From positions 118,821 through 182,820 of the forward strand of contig DATMBG010000043.1 in the NCBI GenBank assembly GCA_035559535.1: a stretch of DNA of 64,000 bases, in the 5' to 3' direction. Made by a program: the position numbers and the translations under genes. How positions within the stretch are numbered: position 1 is the first letter of the stretch; each line of letters begins with the position of its first letter. The notes under the pieces were generated by a model. That model made no database searches, was not told the DNA's origin, and saw only the letters and a program-made list of their open reading frames with translations. This DNA comes from Candidatus Limnocylindrales bacterium. GTDB lineage: Bacteria > Moduliflexota > Moduliflexia > Moduliflexales > JAUQPW01. Below, piece after piece: positions 47,162 through 55,600 of this stretch.

Positions 47162-47252
47162 AAAGGGATGGGTAAAAAAGGATGGACCCTTACCCCCCGG
47201 TCCCCATAGCTGCCAGGATAAGCTGAAAAGCCCCGTCAGAGGCGAACGGTCG

Positions 47253-47276
47253 GTAGCCCCTGACGTAAGTCAGGGG
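47253..47276. repeat. REP-like hairpin with 5' GTAG
   Basis: CCCCTGAC (47257-47264) and GTCAGGGG (47269-47276) pair perfectly around a GTAA loop. The four bases directly 5' are GTAG, the head tetranucleotide of RAYT-mobilised REP sequences. It lies in the 170-base gap between the catabolic operon and the subtilase gene. Confidence 0.5.
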
Positions 47277-47331
47277 ATCCAGTCATTCAGAATTTTTTCA
47301 AGTTCTGGAGGAGCGACCTGGGATATTTGTG

Positions 47332-48858
47332 ATGGAAAAGCAAAGATTTTACAAAAGAAGTAAAGTATCTTACGTTTTGTTTTTTATCATTTGCGTTGGA
47401 TCTTTCACCTGCTCCCTTTTGCCTGTTGCCTTGGAAGTCTTTCTTTTACCCTCTATTTCGCAGGCTCAGGAAAGGTCTCCAACTTCTCGGGTCCAAAAGC
47501 CAAAGTATGTTCCCGGTGAGGTTATTATCAAATTGAAGTCGGAGGCCGTGGTTTCAAAGCAAAAGATGATGGAACGGCCAACCGAAACGGGGAACAGAAT
47601 GTTAGATTTCCTCAATAGCAAGTATCAGGTACGTGCCGTTGAACCTGTATTTAAGCAGAGAGCCCAGGAGTCCAGAACCCTGATAGCAGATGAACTTTCC
47701 AATGTTTTAAAACTGAAAATTGATGAGAGCAAGGATGTAGAAGCGGCTGCCCGGGAATATGCGGGATTGGAAGAGGTAGAATATGCCGAGCCGAACTATT
47801 TTTATTTTATTTCGGCTATTCCAGATGATGCCTTCTTTTCCCTCCAATATGGTCTCCAAACAACTGATAAGAATGGAATTGATGCCGTGGAAGCCTGGGA
47901 TCTGGAAAGGGGAAGTTCTAACGTAATTATCGGAATTGTGGATTCCGGTGTGGATTATAATCACGAAGACCTGGCAGGTAAAGTCCTCAAAGGTTCTGAT
48001 TTTGTAAATAACGATGAAGATCCCATGGATGATAACGGACATGGAACCCATGTCAGTGGGATTGCAGCGGCTATTTCCAATAATCATAAGGGAATTGCAG
48101 GGGTTTGCTGGAATTGCAAGATTTTAGCAGTCAAGTCGGTAGATATGGATGGTTCAGGTGCCAATACCTGGATTGCCAACGGTATTACTTATGCCGTCGA
48201 TCACGGAGCCCGGGTCATTAATCTAAGCTTAGGAGGATCCAATCCGTCGAGGACTATGGAGCTATCCATTCAAGATGCCTATCGTCGTGGTGCCGTGATT
48301 GTAGCTGCAAGTGGGAATGATAATTCAAATACGGTGGAATATCCGGCGGCATTTCCTGAGGTTATTGCCGTTGGAGCTACCAATCAACAAGGCATAAAGG
48401 CCGGTTTTTCCAATTACGGAGCTTATCTCAGCGTAGTCGCTCCCGGTCAGGCCATTTATAGCTCTCTTCCCAACAATAGATATCAGGCCTGGAGCGGGAC
48501 TTCCATGGCAACCCCCCACGTTGCAGGCCTGGTAGGTTTGATTCTTTCCAAAAATCCCTCTTTATCTAATACTCAGGTACGGTCTATCTTAACTTCCACG
48601 GCAGACGATCTGGGAGATCCGGGAAGAGACGATTTTTTTGGCTTCGGTCGAATCAATGCCTTTAGAGCCCTCACAGAAGCTACCAAACCAGGTTCGGGGG
48701 GTTCTCCGACTCCTACACCGCCTTCCTCTTCCCTTCCGCCACCTCCCGGTAAAACGACCCCTGGGATCTGTGGGCCCTTTCTTCATACCCTGGGGGCTAT
48801 ATTTTTTTTGATCGCCGGCTGGAAATTTTGGAATCGAGACCGTCGGTGTAAGAGGTAA
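47332..48858 (+). CDS. Secreted subtilisin-like serine protease with C-terminal Cys-GPFL sorting tail
   Basis: 508 residues. Signal peptide 1-45 (LFFIICVGSFTCSLLP region, ending near QAQE), an N-terminal propeptide-like domain (YVPGEVIIKLKS), and the S8 catalytic domain with Asp204 (IVDSGVDY), His237 (NGHGTHVSG) and Ser391 (WSGTSMATPHVAG). A Pro/Ser/Thr linker (~455-475) follows, then GICGPFL, one transmembrane segment (HTLGAIFFLIAGWKFW) and the basic tail NRDRRCKR. This order resembles Cys-containing C-terminal sorting signals such as MYXO-CTERM. A GTG one codon upstream is possible. Its last 76 bases overlap the convergent Lgt homologue. The protein two genes on has a similar tail. Confidence 0.9.
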   Translation: MEKQRFYKRSKVSYVLFFIICVGSFTCSLLPVALEVFLLPSISQAQERSPTSRVQKPKYVPGEVIIKLKSEAVVSKQKMMERPTETGNRMLDFLNSKYQVRAVEPVFKQRAQESRTLIADELSNVLKLKIDESKDVEAAAREYAGLEEVEYAEPNYFYFISAIPDDAFFSLQYGLQTTDKNGIDAVEAWDLERGSSNVIIGIVDSGVDYNHEDLAGKVLKGSDFVNNDEDPMDDNGHGTHVSGIAAAISNNHKGIAGVCWNCKILAVKSVDMDGSGANTWIANGITYAVDHGARVINLSLGGSNPSRTMELSIQDAYRRGAVIVAASGNDNSNTVEYPAAFPEVIAVGATNQQGIKAGFSNYGAYLSVVAPGQAIYSSLPNNRYQAWSGTSMATPHVAGLVGLILSKNPSLSNTQVRSILTSTADDLGDPGRDDFFGFGRINAFRALTEATKPGSGGSPTPTPPSSSLPPPPGKTTPGICGPFLHTLGAIFFLIAGWKFWNRDRRCKR

Positions 48859-49568
48859 AACAAGGCTATCATCATAATTCCCAGAGAGATCAATTGGGGG
48901 ATTGTAAAACCTAGGGGAAGTTTTTCCTCTGAAGGTCTATAGAAATCTACACCGAAACGGATGAGGGAAGATAAAAAGAGGTAAGTGAGAAGCAGGGAAC
49001 CGGAAGGGATGGACAATTGCCGATAATTGCTTGCCATGTAGGATAGTAATGGAAGGAGGAGAAGGTTAAGACCTGCCTCATAAAGTTGAATAGGATGTCG
49101 AACAGCGCCGTTTATTGTAATCCCCCAGGGAACCGTTGTGATAATTCCGGAATCGCACCCATTCATCAGGCATCCTATGCGCATAATGGGTAAAGCTAAA
49201 GCCAGACCCGGGGCCAGGGTATCCCCTACCTTCCAGATATCCAAACCACGCCTTCGAGCCAGGTATAAAACTGTCACTCCAGAAGCTATCAGTCCGCCCT
49301 GAAAGGATAGTCCTCCCCCCTCCAGGGTTAAAATCTGGGTGGGATAAAGGCGGTAGTAGGACCAATTTAAAAGGACAAAAAGCAAGCGAGCCCCTAAAAC
49401 GGCAATCAAAAATCCCCAGAAGGTTGCATCCACAACCACATCTCGAGGAATCGATAATCTCCTCGCATACCGGAGTGCCAACCAGAGTCCGGCCAGACAA
49501 GCAACGACCAGCAATACCGTTTGGGTATATAAAGCAAAGCCTCCTATGTTGAATAAAACAGGATACAT
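48783..49568 (-). CDS. Prolipoprotein diacylglyceryl transferase (Lgt) homologue
   Basis: 261-residue polytopic membrane protein of the Lgt family, which transfers diacylglycerol from phosphatidylglycerol to the lipobox Cys. Typical stretches are GGGLSFQGGLIASG, RIGCLMNGCDSG and AVRHPIQLYEAGLNLLLL. It differs from the E. coli enzyme at strongly conserved places: the His of FHGG, reported essential in E. coli, is Gln90, and the Lgt signature GRxGNFxNGE reads MRIGCLMNGCDSG, although its Arg (Arg130) remains. It lies between two genes for Cys-tailed secreted proteins. It could be the ordinary housekeeping Lgt of a divergent lineage or a paralogue with a different acceptor. Its stop lies inside the protease gene on the other strand. 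Confidence 0.82.
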   Translation of the reverse strand: MYPVLFNIGGFALYTQTVLLVVACLAGLWLALRYARRLSIPRDVVVDATFWGFLIAVLGARLLFVLLNWSYYRLYPTQILTLEGGGLSFQGGLIASGVTVLYLARRRGLDIWKVGDTLAPGLALALPIMRIGCLMNGCDSGIITTVPWGITINGAVRHPIQLYEAGLNLLLLPLLSYMASNYRQLSIPSGSLLLTYLFLSSLIRFGVDFYRPSEEKLPLGFTIPQLISLGIMMIALFYLLHRRSRFQNFQPAIKKNIAPRV

Positions 49569-49596
49569 GAAGAGAATCCTGAACTATACTTTTTTG

Positions 49597-49756
49597 GACA
49601 GGGGGACGCGGAGACGCGGGGGATAATGGGGTATGGTAAGATGGTAAGACAGAGAATTCTGTCTCCATATCTCCCACTCTCCGTGTCTCCCACTCCCCAC
49701 ATCTCCGTGTCCCCGCGTCCCCGCGTTCCCCCCCCCCCGTGTCTTCCACCCCCCGT
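49597..49756. repeat. G-rich/C-rich foldback low-complexity element
   Basis: Left half G-rich (GGGGGACGCGGAGACGCGGG type), centre near AGAATTCT at ~49658, right half C-rich (CTCCCACTCTCCGTGTCTCCC type) with a run of 11 C at 49728-49738. It has the same architecture as the 5.96 kb element. It fills the gap between the Lgt homologue and the next gene. Confidence 0.7.
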
Positions 49757-49781
49757 GTCACTGTCTACTGCCCACGATCCA

Positions 49782-51185
49782 TTACCTATTGTTTTTGATT
49801 CGGTGCCGTATAAATACCCGGAAGGGAACTAAAACACCGGCCAGTACTATCAGATTGGCTCCGGTAGAATAAGTGGTATTACTGCTTAAAAATGGACCGA
49901 AGCAGGTAGAGCCTTGATAAGGTCGGGTTTCAGGTCTTTCTAACTCCTGGGCTAAAGCGTTGGCCTCTCCTATTAAAGGAGCACCTTCTGTGATATGATA
50001 AATATAGCTTTGAATGGCAAACTCCGAGAAACCCTTTTCATTTCCTACGCGAATAACCCGCTCCAGACGCCTGTCATGATTCACAACGTTGGTATAAACT
50101 GTATTTTGTGTTGGATTGGGACCGGCACTACGGGTACGGTAAACCCGAATAAATTGGGTAAAATTGGTTGTGTTAGGGTCGACAAAAAAGGAAATATCTT
50201 CACCCATAACAACCTGGGGGGCCTGACGGTCCAAAGATTCTAAAATATCTCCGGCACTCAGGGTTACTTCACGCGGTACAACCGTTGGATTAGAGGTAGA
50301 AAAGGTGACAATCAGTGCACCTCCGCCGCCGCCTGGGAGTGGGGTAGCACTTGGTGGAATGAGCTCAGGAAAAGAAGCTTCCCAAATAGGTTGGGCACCT
50401 GCACTCAAGGTAGATACCCTCTGAAAGAGATAGAACAGAGCATCCTGGACATCGGTGTAAAGGGAATTTAACTTTTGTCCGGTTCGAATTAACTGCTCCG
50501 CATCGTACTCATGATCTATTACCTTACGGTAGATAAGGGAAGGAATTCTCGAATCTCGCGGAGTAACCACAAGATCTCGGGTCGTAACTCCGCCCTGAAC
50601 TTGAGGGGAAGATGAATAGGTACCGGAATAGGGTGGATAGGTTCCCCCCGGATAGGATCCCGGGGGAGAAGACGGATAAGTTCCGGGGGGATAAGGTTGA
50701 TAACCCGGATAAGGCTGATAAATTCCTCCTGGATAGGACCCCGGAGGAGGAGGTAAAGAAGAAGTACCCCCTAAAGCGGCAGTGTCGATCACATAGACTG
50801 TTACATCGATCTTGGACCTTCGGTTATGGGGGGGTAACTTAAACCGCACATCTTCTCCGATGAGTAAATCAAAAGTTTTTACAAGATCATCCAGGATGAC
50901 CCCTTCAATGGCAAGATTGAGGGCATTAATATTATCTAATCTAACCCGATCTCCGGTTTCTAAAACAAAAGATTGCTCCCTGGGTTCCGGATTAAATACA
51001 AAAAGCTGGGCATGGTCATTCCCCCGGATCCATTCCAGATGCCAGTCTATGACAGCATGAGCCCGGGATGGGAGTAAAGTTATTCCTATCAGGAGACCTG
51101 TTAAACCGAAGTAAAAACAATGGCGGAATCTACCAGGAATTTTAATTGAGAATAGCTTAAAAATTTTTATATGGCAGGCCCTCAT
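49782..51185 (-). CDS. Secreted protein with Pro/Gly/Tyr-rich linker and C-terminal Cys-GPFL tail
   Basis: 467 residues, family unknown. Signal peptide to about residue 43 (LLIGITLLPSRAHA). A beta-rich N-terminal domain (~45-135) is followed by a linker of repeated PPGSYPGG/YPGYQPYPP units (~145-195). A larger domain follows with VIDHEYDAEQLIRTGQ and VPREVTLSAGDILESLDRQA, a pattern that repeats an earlier part (TGDRVRLDNINALNLAIEGV). The C terminus reads STCFGPFL, a weakly polar spacer, a transmembrane helix (ANLIVLAGVLVPFRVFI) and the basic tail RHRIKNNR. The tail resembles that of the subtilase beyond the Lgt gene. The protein is probably exported and anchored. I do not recognise its function. 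Confidence 0.65.
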   Translation of the reverse strand: MRACHIKIFKLFSIKIPGRFRHCFYFGLTGLLIGITLLPSRAHAVIDWHLEWIRGNDHAQLFVFNPEPREQSFVLETGDRVRLDNINALNLAIEGVILDDLVKTFDLLIGEDVRFKLPPHNRRSKIDVTVYVIDTAALGGTSSLPPPPGSYPGGIYQPYPGYQPYPPGTYPSSPPGSYPGGTYPPYSGTYSSSPQVQGGVTTRDLVVTPRDSRIPSLIYRKVIDHEYDAEQLIRTGQKLNSLYTDVQDALFYLFQRVSTLSAGAQPIWEASFPELIPPSATPLPGGGGGALIVTFSTSNPTVVPREVTLSAGDILESLDRQAPQVVMGEDISFFVDPNTTNFTQFIRVYRTRSAGPNPTQNTVYTNVVNHDRRLERVIRVGNEKGFSEFAIQSYIYHITEGAPLIGEANALAQELERPETRPYQGSTCFGPFLSSNTTYSTGANLIVLAGVLVPFRVFIRHRIKNNR

Positions 51186-51371
51186 GCGCTTTCTCCTTTA
51201 TTTTAAATAGGTTGCAAAGTATAAGCAAAACTATAGATATTATGATAAGTTGAGGCGATAACTTAACAATGAAAGACCTTAAAGTCAAGCAAAAATTACT
51301 GTAAATTGTTTGACAATCTCCTTATTTTGCGTAAAAATTTTATATATTATCCTGTTTCTCACGGAAACTAT

Positions 51372-51926
51372 ATGACCTTCTTACTGCTTACCTTGGGAAT
51401 TCTCCAGAGTGTTCTTTTGCAAATTCCCTTTTCTCAGAGGGTTTTGGTCGATAAAATTGTAGCTATCGTTCAAAATACTGACATTATCACCTGGAGTGAA
51501 TTGAGAGAAGCGGCAAATTCTAAATCTTTAGGATTTTTACTCGATCTTCAGGGAACTCCCGATGAAAAGAAGGTTCTTGAATATTTGATAGAAAATAGGT
51601 TGATATTACATGAAATTGGTTATCTTTCCCATCGGAATGTGGAACCTATCGAGCTAGAGGTTGCTTTGAGATGGATAATAAAAGCCTATATTCAGCCGGG
51701 TCATTCTCTTCTTACCCGGGAGGAATTCCAAAAAGCCTTAGAAGAAAAAGGCATTTCCACCCAGGAACTGAAGCAATTACTGGAACCTCAACTCCGTGGA
51801 ATAGAGTATATCCGAAGAAAAAATCGCTTTACAGCGGATATTCAAGATCCCGAAAAGGTTTTAGAACTCTTTGAAAACTGGATCGAGGAACTTAAAAAGC
51901 AAGGAGAGATCCAGTATCCTGAGTAA
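51372..51926 (+). CDS. SurA N-terminal domain-like periplasmic protein
   Basis: 184 residues from the ATG at 51372 (MTFLLLTLGILQSVLLQIPF signal-like start). A longer frame from 51306 has no signal character. The rest looks like the chaperone part of SurA/PpiD-type folding factors: VDKIVAIVQNTDIITWSELR at the N terminus, helical middle, and PIELEVALRWIIKAYIQPG. There is no parvulin PPIase domain, so it would be a stand-alone chaperone-like piece acting in the periplasm. The stop codon is followed at once by the ATG of the membrane protein gene, so the two are co-translated. Membership in the SurA_N family is likely; the client is unknown. Confidence 0.65.
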   Translation: MTFLLLTLGILQSVLLQIPFSQRVLVDKIVAIVQNTDIITWSELREAANSKSLGFLLDLQGTPDEKKVLEYLIENRLILHEIGYLSHRNVEPIELEVALRWIIKAYIQPGHSLLTREEFQKALEEKGISTQELKQLLEPQLRGIEYIRRKNRFTADIQDPEKVLELFENWIEELKKQGEIQYPE

Positions 51927-53075
51927 ATGATACCTGAATCTTTAAAGAAAGGGTTTAACCTGACTCTACAAAATTGGCCTTTGATTTTAATTCAGATCCT
52001 TCTCAATGGCGCTCTAACCTTAGCCATTGGGATCCCGGCTCAACTGGGTAAGGCTTATTTCCTTAATGAATGGGAGAAAGTTTTTAACCAGGCAAGTATA
52101 AATTTGCTGAAGGCTCTACAAGAACTTCTGGTATTCTTAAAAGAACGTTTAGATGTCTTTCTTGCCCTGGGGTTTTATCTTTTCTCCATGCTTTTAATCT
52201 GGAGTATTTTGTTATTTTTCATTCAAGGTGGAATTCGAGGAATTCTTAAAGATGCCCTGTTTGCGGGGATGGGAATGAATCCCCGGGATCGGTTAAGTCC
52301 CTTTTCTACAAAAAGTGAGTCGCCTACTTATCCGGAGGGCTTTATTCAGGAGAACCGCCAGGAAGTTTTTCCATTTTTAAAAGAGCTTGAACGTTCGGAG
52401 TCGTCTCTATCGGGCTATTCCTCAGACGGCCTGGAAAAAATTCGGTTATCTGGCCAGCCAGCCTTTAAAATGAGGCGCTTTATAAGATATGGAGTTTATT
52501 TCCTCCTCCGGATGCTGGCCTTACAAGCCTGGTTAGGTCTCATCTTAATTCTCTCATTGGGAATTCTGCTGGCTTCATCCTCTCTGGCCTTTTATCTTTT
52601 GAATCAATCCACAGAATTTGAACAAGGGGTTGGGATGATGATTCTAGGATCTGCCTCATTTTTGTTCTTTTTACTGTTCATAGGGATCATACTGGCTCAG
52701 CCTTACGCCAGCATTATTATTGTTCTAAAAGACCTCCGGAGTTTTAGAGGTCTCAGGCAGGGTATCCGGTTTGTAATGGATCATCTGGAAGGGGTTTTAG
52801 GATTATTTTTCATATTTTTAGGGCTTCTGGGAGTACTCACGTTGATGCTGGAACTGGGAGACGTGACGGTAACCTATGTGGTGGGATCCATTCTTTCAGA
52901 GAAAAACCCGTTATTTAAGGTGATCTTTTTAATCCTGACGTACCTGATCTGGAACTTTTTCCAATCGTTCATACAGCTCTTTGCTTTAGGTTCCCAGATG
53001 AGTTATTATGCCCTGAGTCAACGGGCTTATACGAATCCCTCTCATCTTGTTTCTTCGGATCAAACAGAGCTTTAG
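51927..53075 (+). CDS. Multipass inner-membrane protein of unknown function
   Basis: 382 residues with about six hydrophobic helices: two before residue 110, a soluble loop ~115-185 rich in Ser/Glu, and four after it (LLRMLALQAWLGLILILSLG, LFFLLFIGIILAQPY, LGLFFIFLGLLGVLTLML, FLILTYLIWNFFQSF). The layout and LRSFRGLRQGIRFVMDH before a late helix recall the membrane domain of glycerophosphoryl diester phosphodiesterase-associated proteins and similar DUF families, but I cannot assign it. It starts on the base after the SurA-N-like gene stop. A foldback element begins 5 bases after its own stop. Confidence 0.6.
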   Translation: MIPESLKKGFNLTLQNWPLILIQILLNGALTLAIGIPAQLGKAYFLNEWEKVFNQASINLLKALQELLVFLKERLDVFLALGFYLFSMLLIWSILLFFIQGGIRGILKDALFAGMGMNPRDRLSPFSTKSESPTYPEGFIQENRQEVFPFLKELERSESSLSGYSSDGLEKIRLSGQPAFKMRRFIRYGVYFLLRMLALQAWLGLILILSLGILLASSSLAFYLLNQSTEFEQGVGMMILGSASFLFFLLFIGIILAQPYASIIIVLKDLRSFRGLRQGIRFVMDHLEGVLGLFFIFLGLLGVLTLMLELGDVTVTYVVGSILSEKNPLFKVIFLILTYLIWNFFQSFIQLFALGSQMSYYALSQRAYTNPSHLVSSDQTEL

Positions 53076-53080
53076 TATCG

Positions 53081-53223
53081 GTATCCATTTGGTAGGTGGA
53101 AGAAGAAACATCCCCTGGCTCCCCTCCAGGGGGGATTCAGCAGCAGCCACCCCACGTCAGTCCCCCCTGGAGGGGAGCCAGGGGGTGTTCAGACAGAAAA
53201 AGTGACACCTACTAAATGGTTAC
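53081..53223. repeat. Nested foldback (MITE-like) element, 143 bp
   Basis: Outer arms GTATCCATTTGGTAGGTG (53081-53098) and CACCTACTAAATGGTTAC (53206-53223) match at 16 of 18 positions. Inner arms 53109-53135 and 53161-53187, built of CCCCTGGCTCCCCTCC and its complement, match at 26 of 27. The loop is 25 bases. It contains no coding frame. It begins 5 bases after a stop codon. Confidence 0.8.
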
Positions 53224-53246
53224 AGTTACCAATCTTTAAAACCACC

Positions 53247-53275
53247 TTGACAGTCAAATTACTTTAGTGTATACA
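53247..53275 (+). promoter_or_regulatory. Sigma-70 promoter of the TonB-family gene
   Basis: TTGACA (53247-53252), a 17-base spacer and TATACA (53270-53275), ~50 bases before the TTG start. It lies just downstream of the foldback element. Confidence 0.6.
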
Positions 53276-53325
53276 GAGTTAAGGAAGGTTTTTCATTATT
53301 AATTGAATCGACAGGAGTTGATAGT

Positions 53326-55596
53326 TTGAAGTCTTTTCTTCAAAATCACTTATTCGGTGTGGCTTTACTCATCTCTCTGGCTCTACATGTCGCCTTTATC
53401 CTGGCTATTCCCAGTGTTCAGGTAGTTCCTTCCACTTCGGAGGAATATACAGAAGTCCGGTTGATAGAGTCGGAAGAGGTCCGGGAGCCTGCTTCTTCTC
53501 AGCAAGATCTGTTAATAGGTGTTCAGGGTGTGACTGGTCCCATAACCCGGGAGGTACCCACCGATCTGGATGTAAAAGAGCCGGAGGGGCCCGTACCTGT
53601 TAGAAAACCAGATCTTTTGGCTAAAACTGAAGAAGCTCAGCCCCCAGATATCCAGCGAAGGGCTTCCGAAGATACTCCGAGAGAAAAACAACTTTCTCCT
53701 TCTCTGCCATTGAAGTCTTTACCCGAACAACCCTCTCTATCTGAAAGGTTTACACAAAAGTCCCAAAAAGATTCTGTAGCTGGTCTGGAAGAATCCACAG
53801 ATAAAGAAATACCTCCCTTGAAGGATTCTGTTTCTACAGTACCGGAACAAAACCTAAAGCCTGATCTCAAACGGCCGGGTTTAGTCCTTCCTACTCAAGA
53901 TCCTGTTCCGGCTGTTTCGGCACCAGAATTGATCACGAATCTTGCGGAGAAGGTACCCACACCCCAAAAGGAAGAGGGTGCTAAAGCACAAATATCGGAC
54001 AATCCCGTATCGAACTCTGAGTTGGCCCAATCAAAATCCGAAAGTAAAGTGACCCGGGATGAAGTCTTACAGAGTCAGGCATCGGACAAAGAAATTCCTC
54101 AACTCAAAGACATGGCCTCGATCCAATTAGAAAAAACGGCCTTGAAGCAAGAAACCCTGAGATCTCCGAAACCAGAGTCGAGTTTGGAGGATATTTTGCC
54201 TCCGGTCCGTTTACCTTCAGAAACCGTTTCCCGGCCGACCAGGAACGAGCCTGTTCTGAAACGGGAAAGCTTGGAGCAAATTCAAATTGCGCAAAGTGCT
54301 ACCCAACTGGAAAATAAGTCGGATATTCAGGTCAACAAGGAAGATCCTTCCTCAAAATCTGTAGAAGAGACCAAAGAAACCCCTACTTCTAAAGACAGAA
54401 CTCCTGTTAAATCAGAAGATTCTCTAACCCAGAAACTTTTGAAATCTCCGGAGGTTAAATCAAAACCGGAAGAGTTACTATCTCCTGCTACCCGGTCGGT
54501 TAAGGTACCTCCTCCGGTAACAGGAAAAGAGCCGGTTCTAGAGCAGGAAGACTCAAAGCAAGCCCAGATCAAACAGAACTCTCTGGAACCAGAAAAGAAA
54601 GTAGACATTCAAATCAACAGAGATAGCCTCGATTTAAAGCCTGGGGAAGGGAGTAAGGAAACCCCAACGGTTAAAGATAAAAATTTAGTGGTGGCAGAAA
54701 CTGTCCCTGCTATTTCTGCGGAGATAAATTTGAAAGGAGGGCCGCAGACTTTACTTAAAGAACCCGCACCGGTTACGCAACCTCCCTCTAAGATTCCTGA
54801 TTTGATTAAAGATCCCCGGGCTCCGGCCCAGATTCCGGAAGGTCCCCAAAAGCAAAAGATGGTTGAGACCCTTGAAGGATCTCAAGGGATCAGGCCAGAA
54901 TCCGGATGGGAACGTAAATCTCCCCTATCAGAACCCGGCGAGAATTCCAAAGAAGTTCCCGATACCCAAGATTCCACGAATTCGATTCCATCGGTTCCTA
55001 TCGCCAAGAAAATAACCCCTGCTCCTCCAGCAATTTCAGATAAGTTACCCCTCGGGGAAACTACCGTATCCCGTGCAGAGTCTAAGATTACATCCTTTCC
55101 CAATCAGGGCTTACCTTCTGATTCCGGCCTCTCTAAGCGAGCTTTAGAGGTGCAGGTCTTTAATTCCGGCGAGTTTAATAAAAGTTCCTTTGGAATTCCA
55201 GTACCTAAAGAAGAAGCTAAGCGGCTGGATTCTTTGGAAAAAAAGGAGCCGGATTCCCTTCCTCAACTTACGGAAGATTTACAGCATCGGGAAGTTCCTT
55301 TACCTAAAGGGTTTCCTATTAAATCCCAGATTCAGGGTCCGGCCGGGTCTCGGGAGATTATTTACCAGCCTCCTCCACCTAAAGTAAATATCGATGTGGA
55401 AGGAGAAGTGGTGTTACAGTTCTGGATTCAACCGGATGGAAGTGTCGGTAGGGTCATTCCACGTCAGAAAGTAGATACCCGGTTAGAACAGGCGGCAATC
55501 AGTTATATTCAAAAATGGAGATTTGCCCCCTTGCCGGAAAATGTCGCCCAGGAAGAGCAATGGGGCACTATTTCTATTAAATATAAGCTCCGGTAG
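53326..55596 (+). CDS. TonB-family energy transducer with very long periplasmic spacer
   Basis: 756 residues. The N-terminal membrane anchor is SLALHVAFILAIPSVQVV (residues ~17-34) and the C-terminal ~80 residues form a TonB domain (GEVVLQFWIQPDGSVGRVIP ... YIQKWRFAPLPE). Between them lie ~620 residues of Pro/Lys/Glu/Ser-rich, probably extended sequence with degenerate ~90-residue repeats (NEPVLKRESLEQIQIAQ ... KETPTSKD versus KEPVLEQEDSKQAQIKQ ... KETPTVKD). TonB spans the periplasm to energise outer-membrane receptors. This spacer is several times longer than in E. coli TonB. The start codon is TTG with ACAGGAG 8 bases upstream. No ExbB, ExbD or receptor gene is seen nearby. Confidence 0.85.
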   Translation: MKSFLQNHLFGVALLISLALHVAFILAIPSVQVVPSTSEEYTEVRLIESEEVREPASSQQDLLIGVQGVTGPITREVPTDLDVKEPEGPVPVRKPDLLAKTEEAQPPDIQRRASEDTPREKQLSPSLPLKSLPEQPSLSERFTQKSQKDSVAGLEESTDKEIPPLKDSVSTVPEQNLKPDLKRPGLVLPTQDPVPAVSAPELITNLAEKVPTPQKEEGAKAQISDNPVSNSELAQSKSESKVTRDEVLQSQASDKEIPQLKDMASIQLEKTALKQETLRSPKPESSLEDILPPVRLPSETVSRPTRNEPVLKRESLEQIQIAQSATQLENKSDIQVNKEDPSSKSVEETKETPTSKDRTPVKSEDSLTQKLLKSPEVKSKPEELLSPATRSVKVPPPVTGKEPVLEQEDSKQAQIKQNSLEPEKKVDIQINRDSLDLKPGEGSKETPTVKDKNLVVAETVPAISAEINLKGGPQTLLKEPAPVTQPPSKIPDLIKDPRAPAQIPEGPQKQKMVETLEGSQGIRPESGWERKSPLSEPGENSKEVPDTQDSTNSIPSVPIAKKITPAPPAISDKLPLGETTVSRAESKITSFPNQGLPSDSGLSKRALEVQVFNSGEFNKSSFGIPVPKEEAKRLDSLEKKEPDSLPQLTEDLQHREVPLPKGFPIKSQIQGPAGSREIIYQPPPPKVNIDVEGEVVLQFWIQPDGSVGRVIPRQKVDTRLEQAAISYIQKWRFAPLPENVAQEEQWGTISIKYKLR

Positions 55597-55600
55597 GAGC

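Noticed and set aside
49078-49761. Open frame on the minus strand across the Lgt homologue and the foldback element
   Set aside because: It is a shadow of the Lgt gene in another frame joined to low-complexity translation; no family features.
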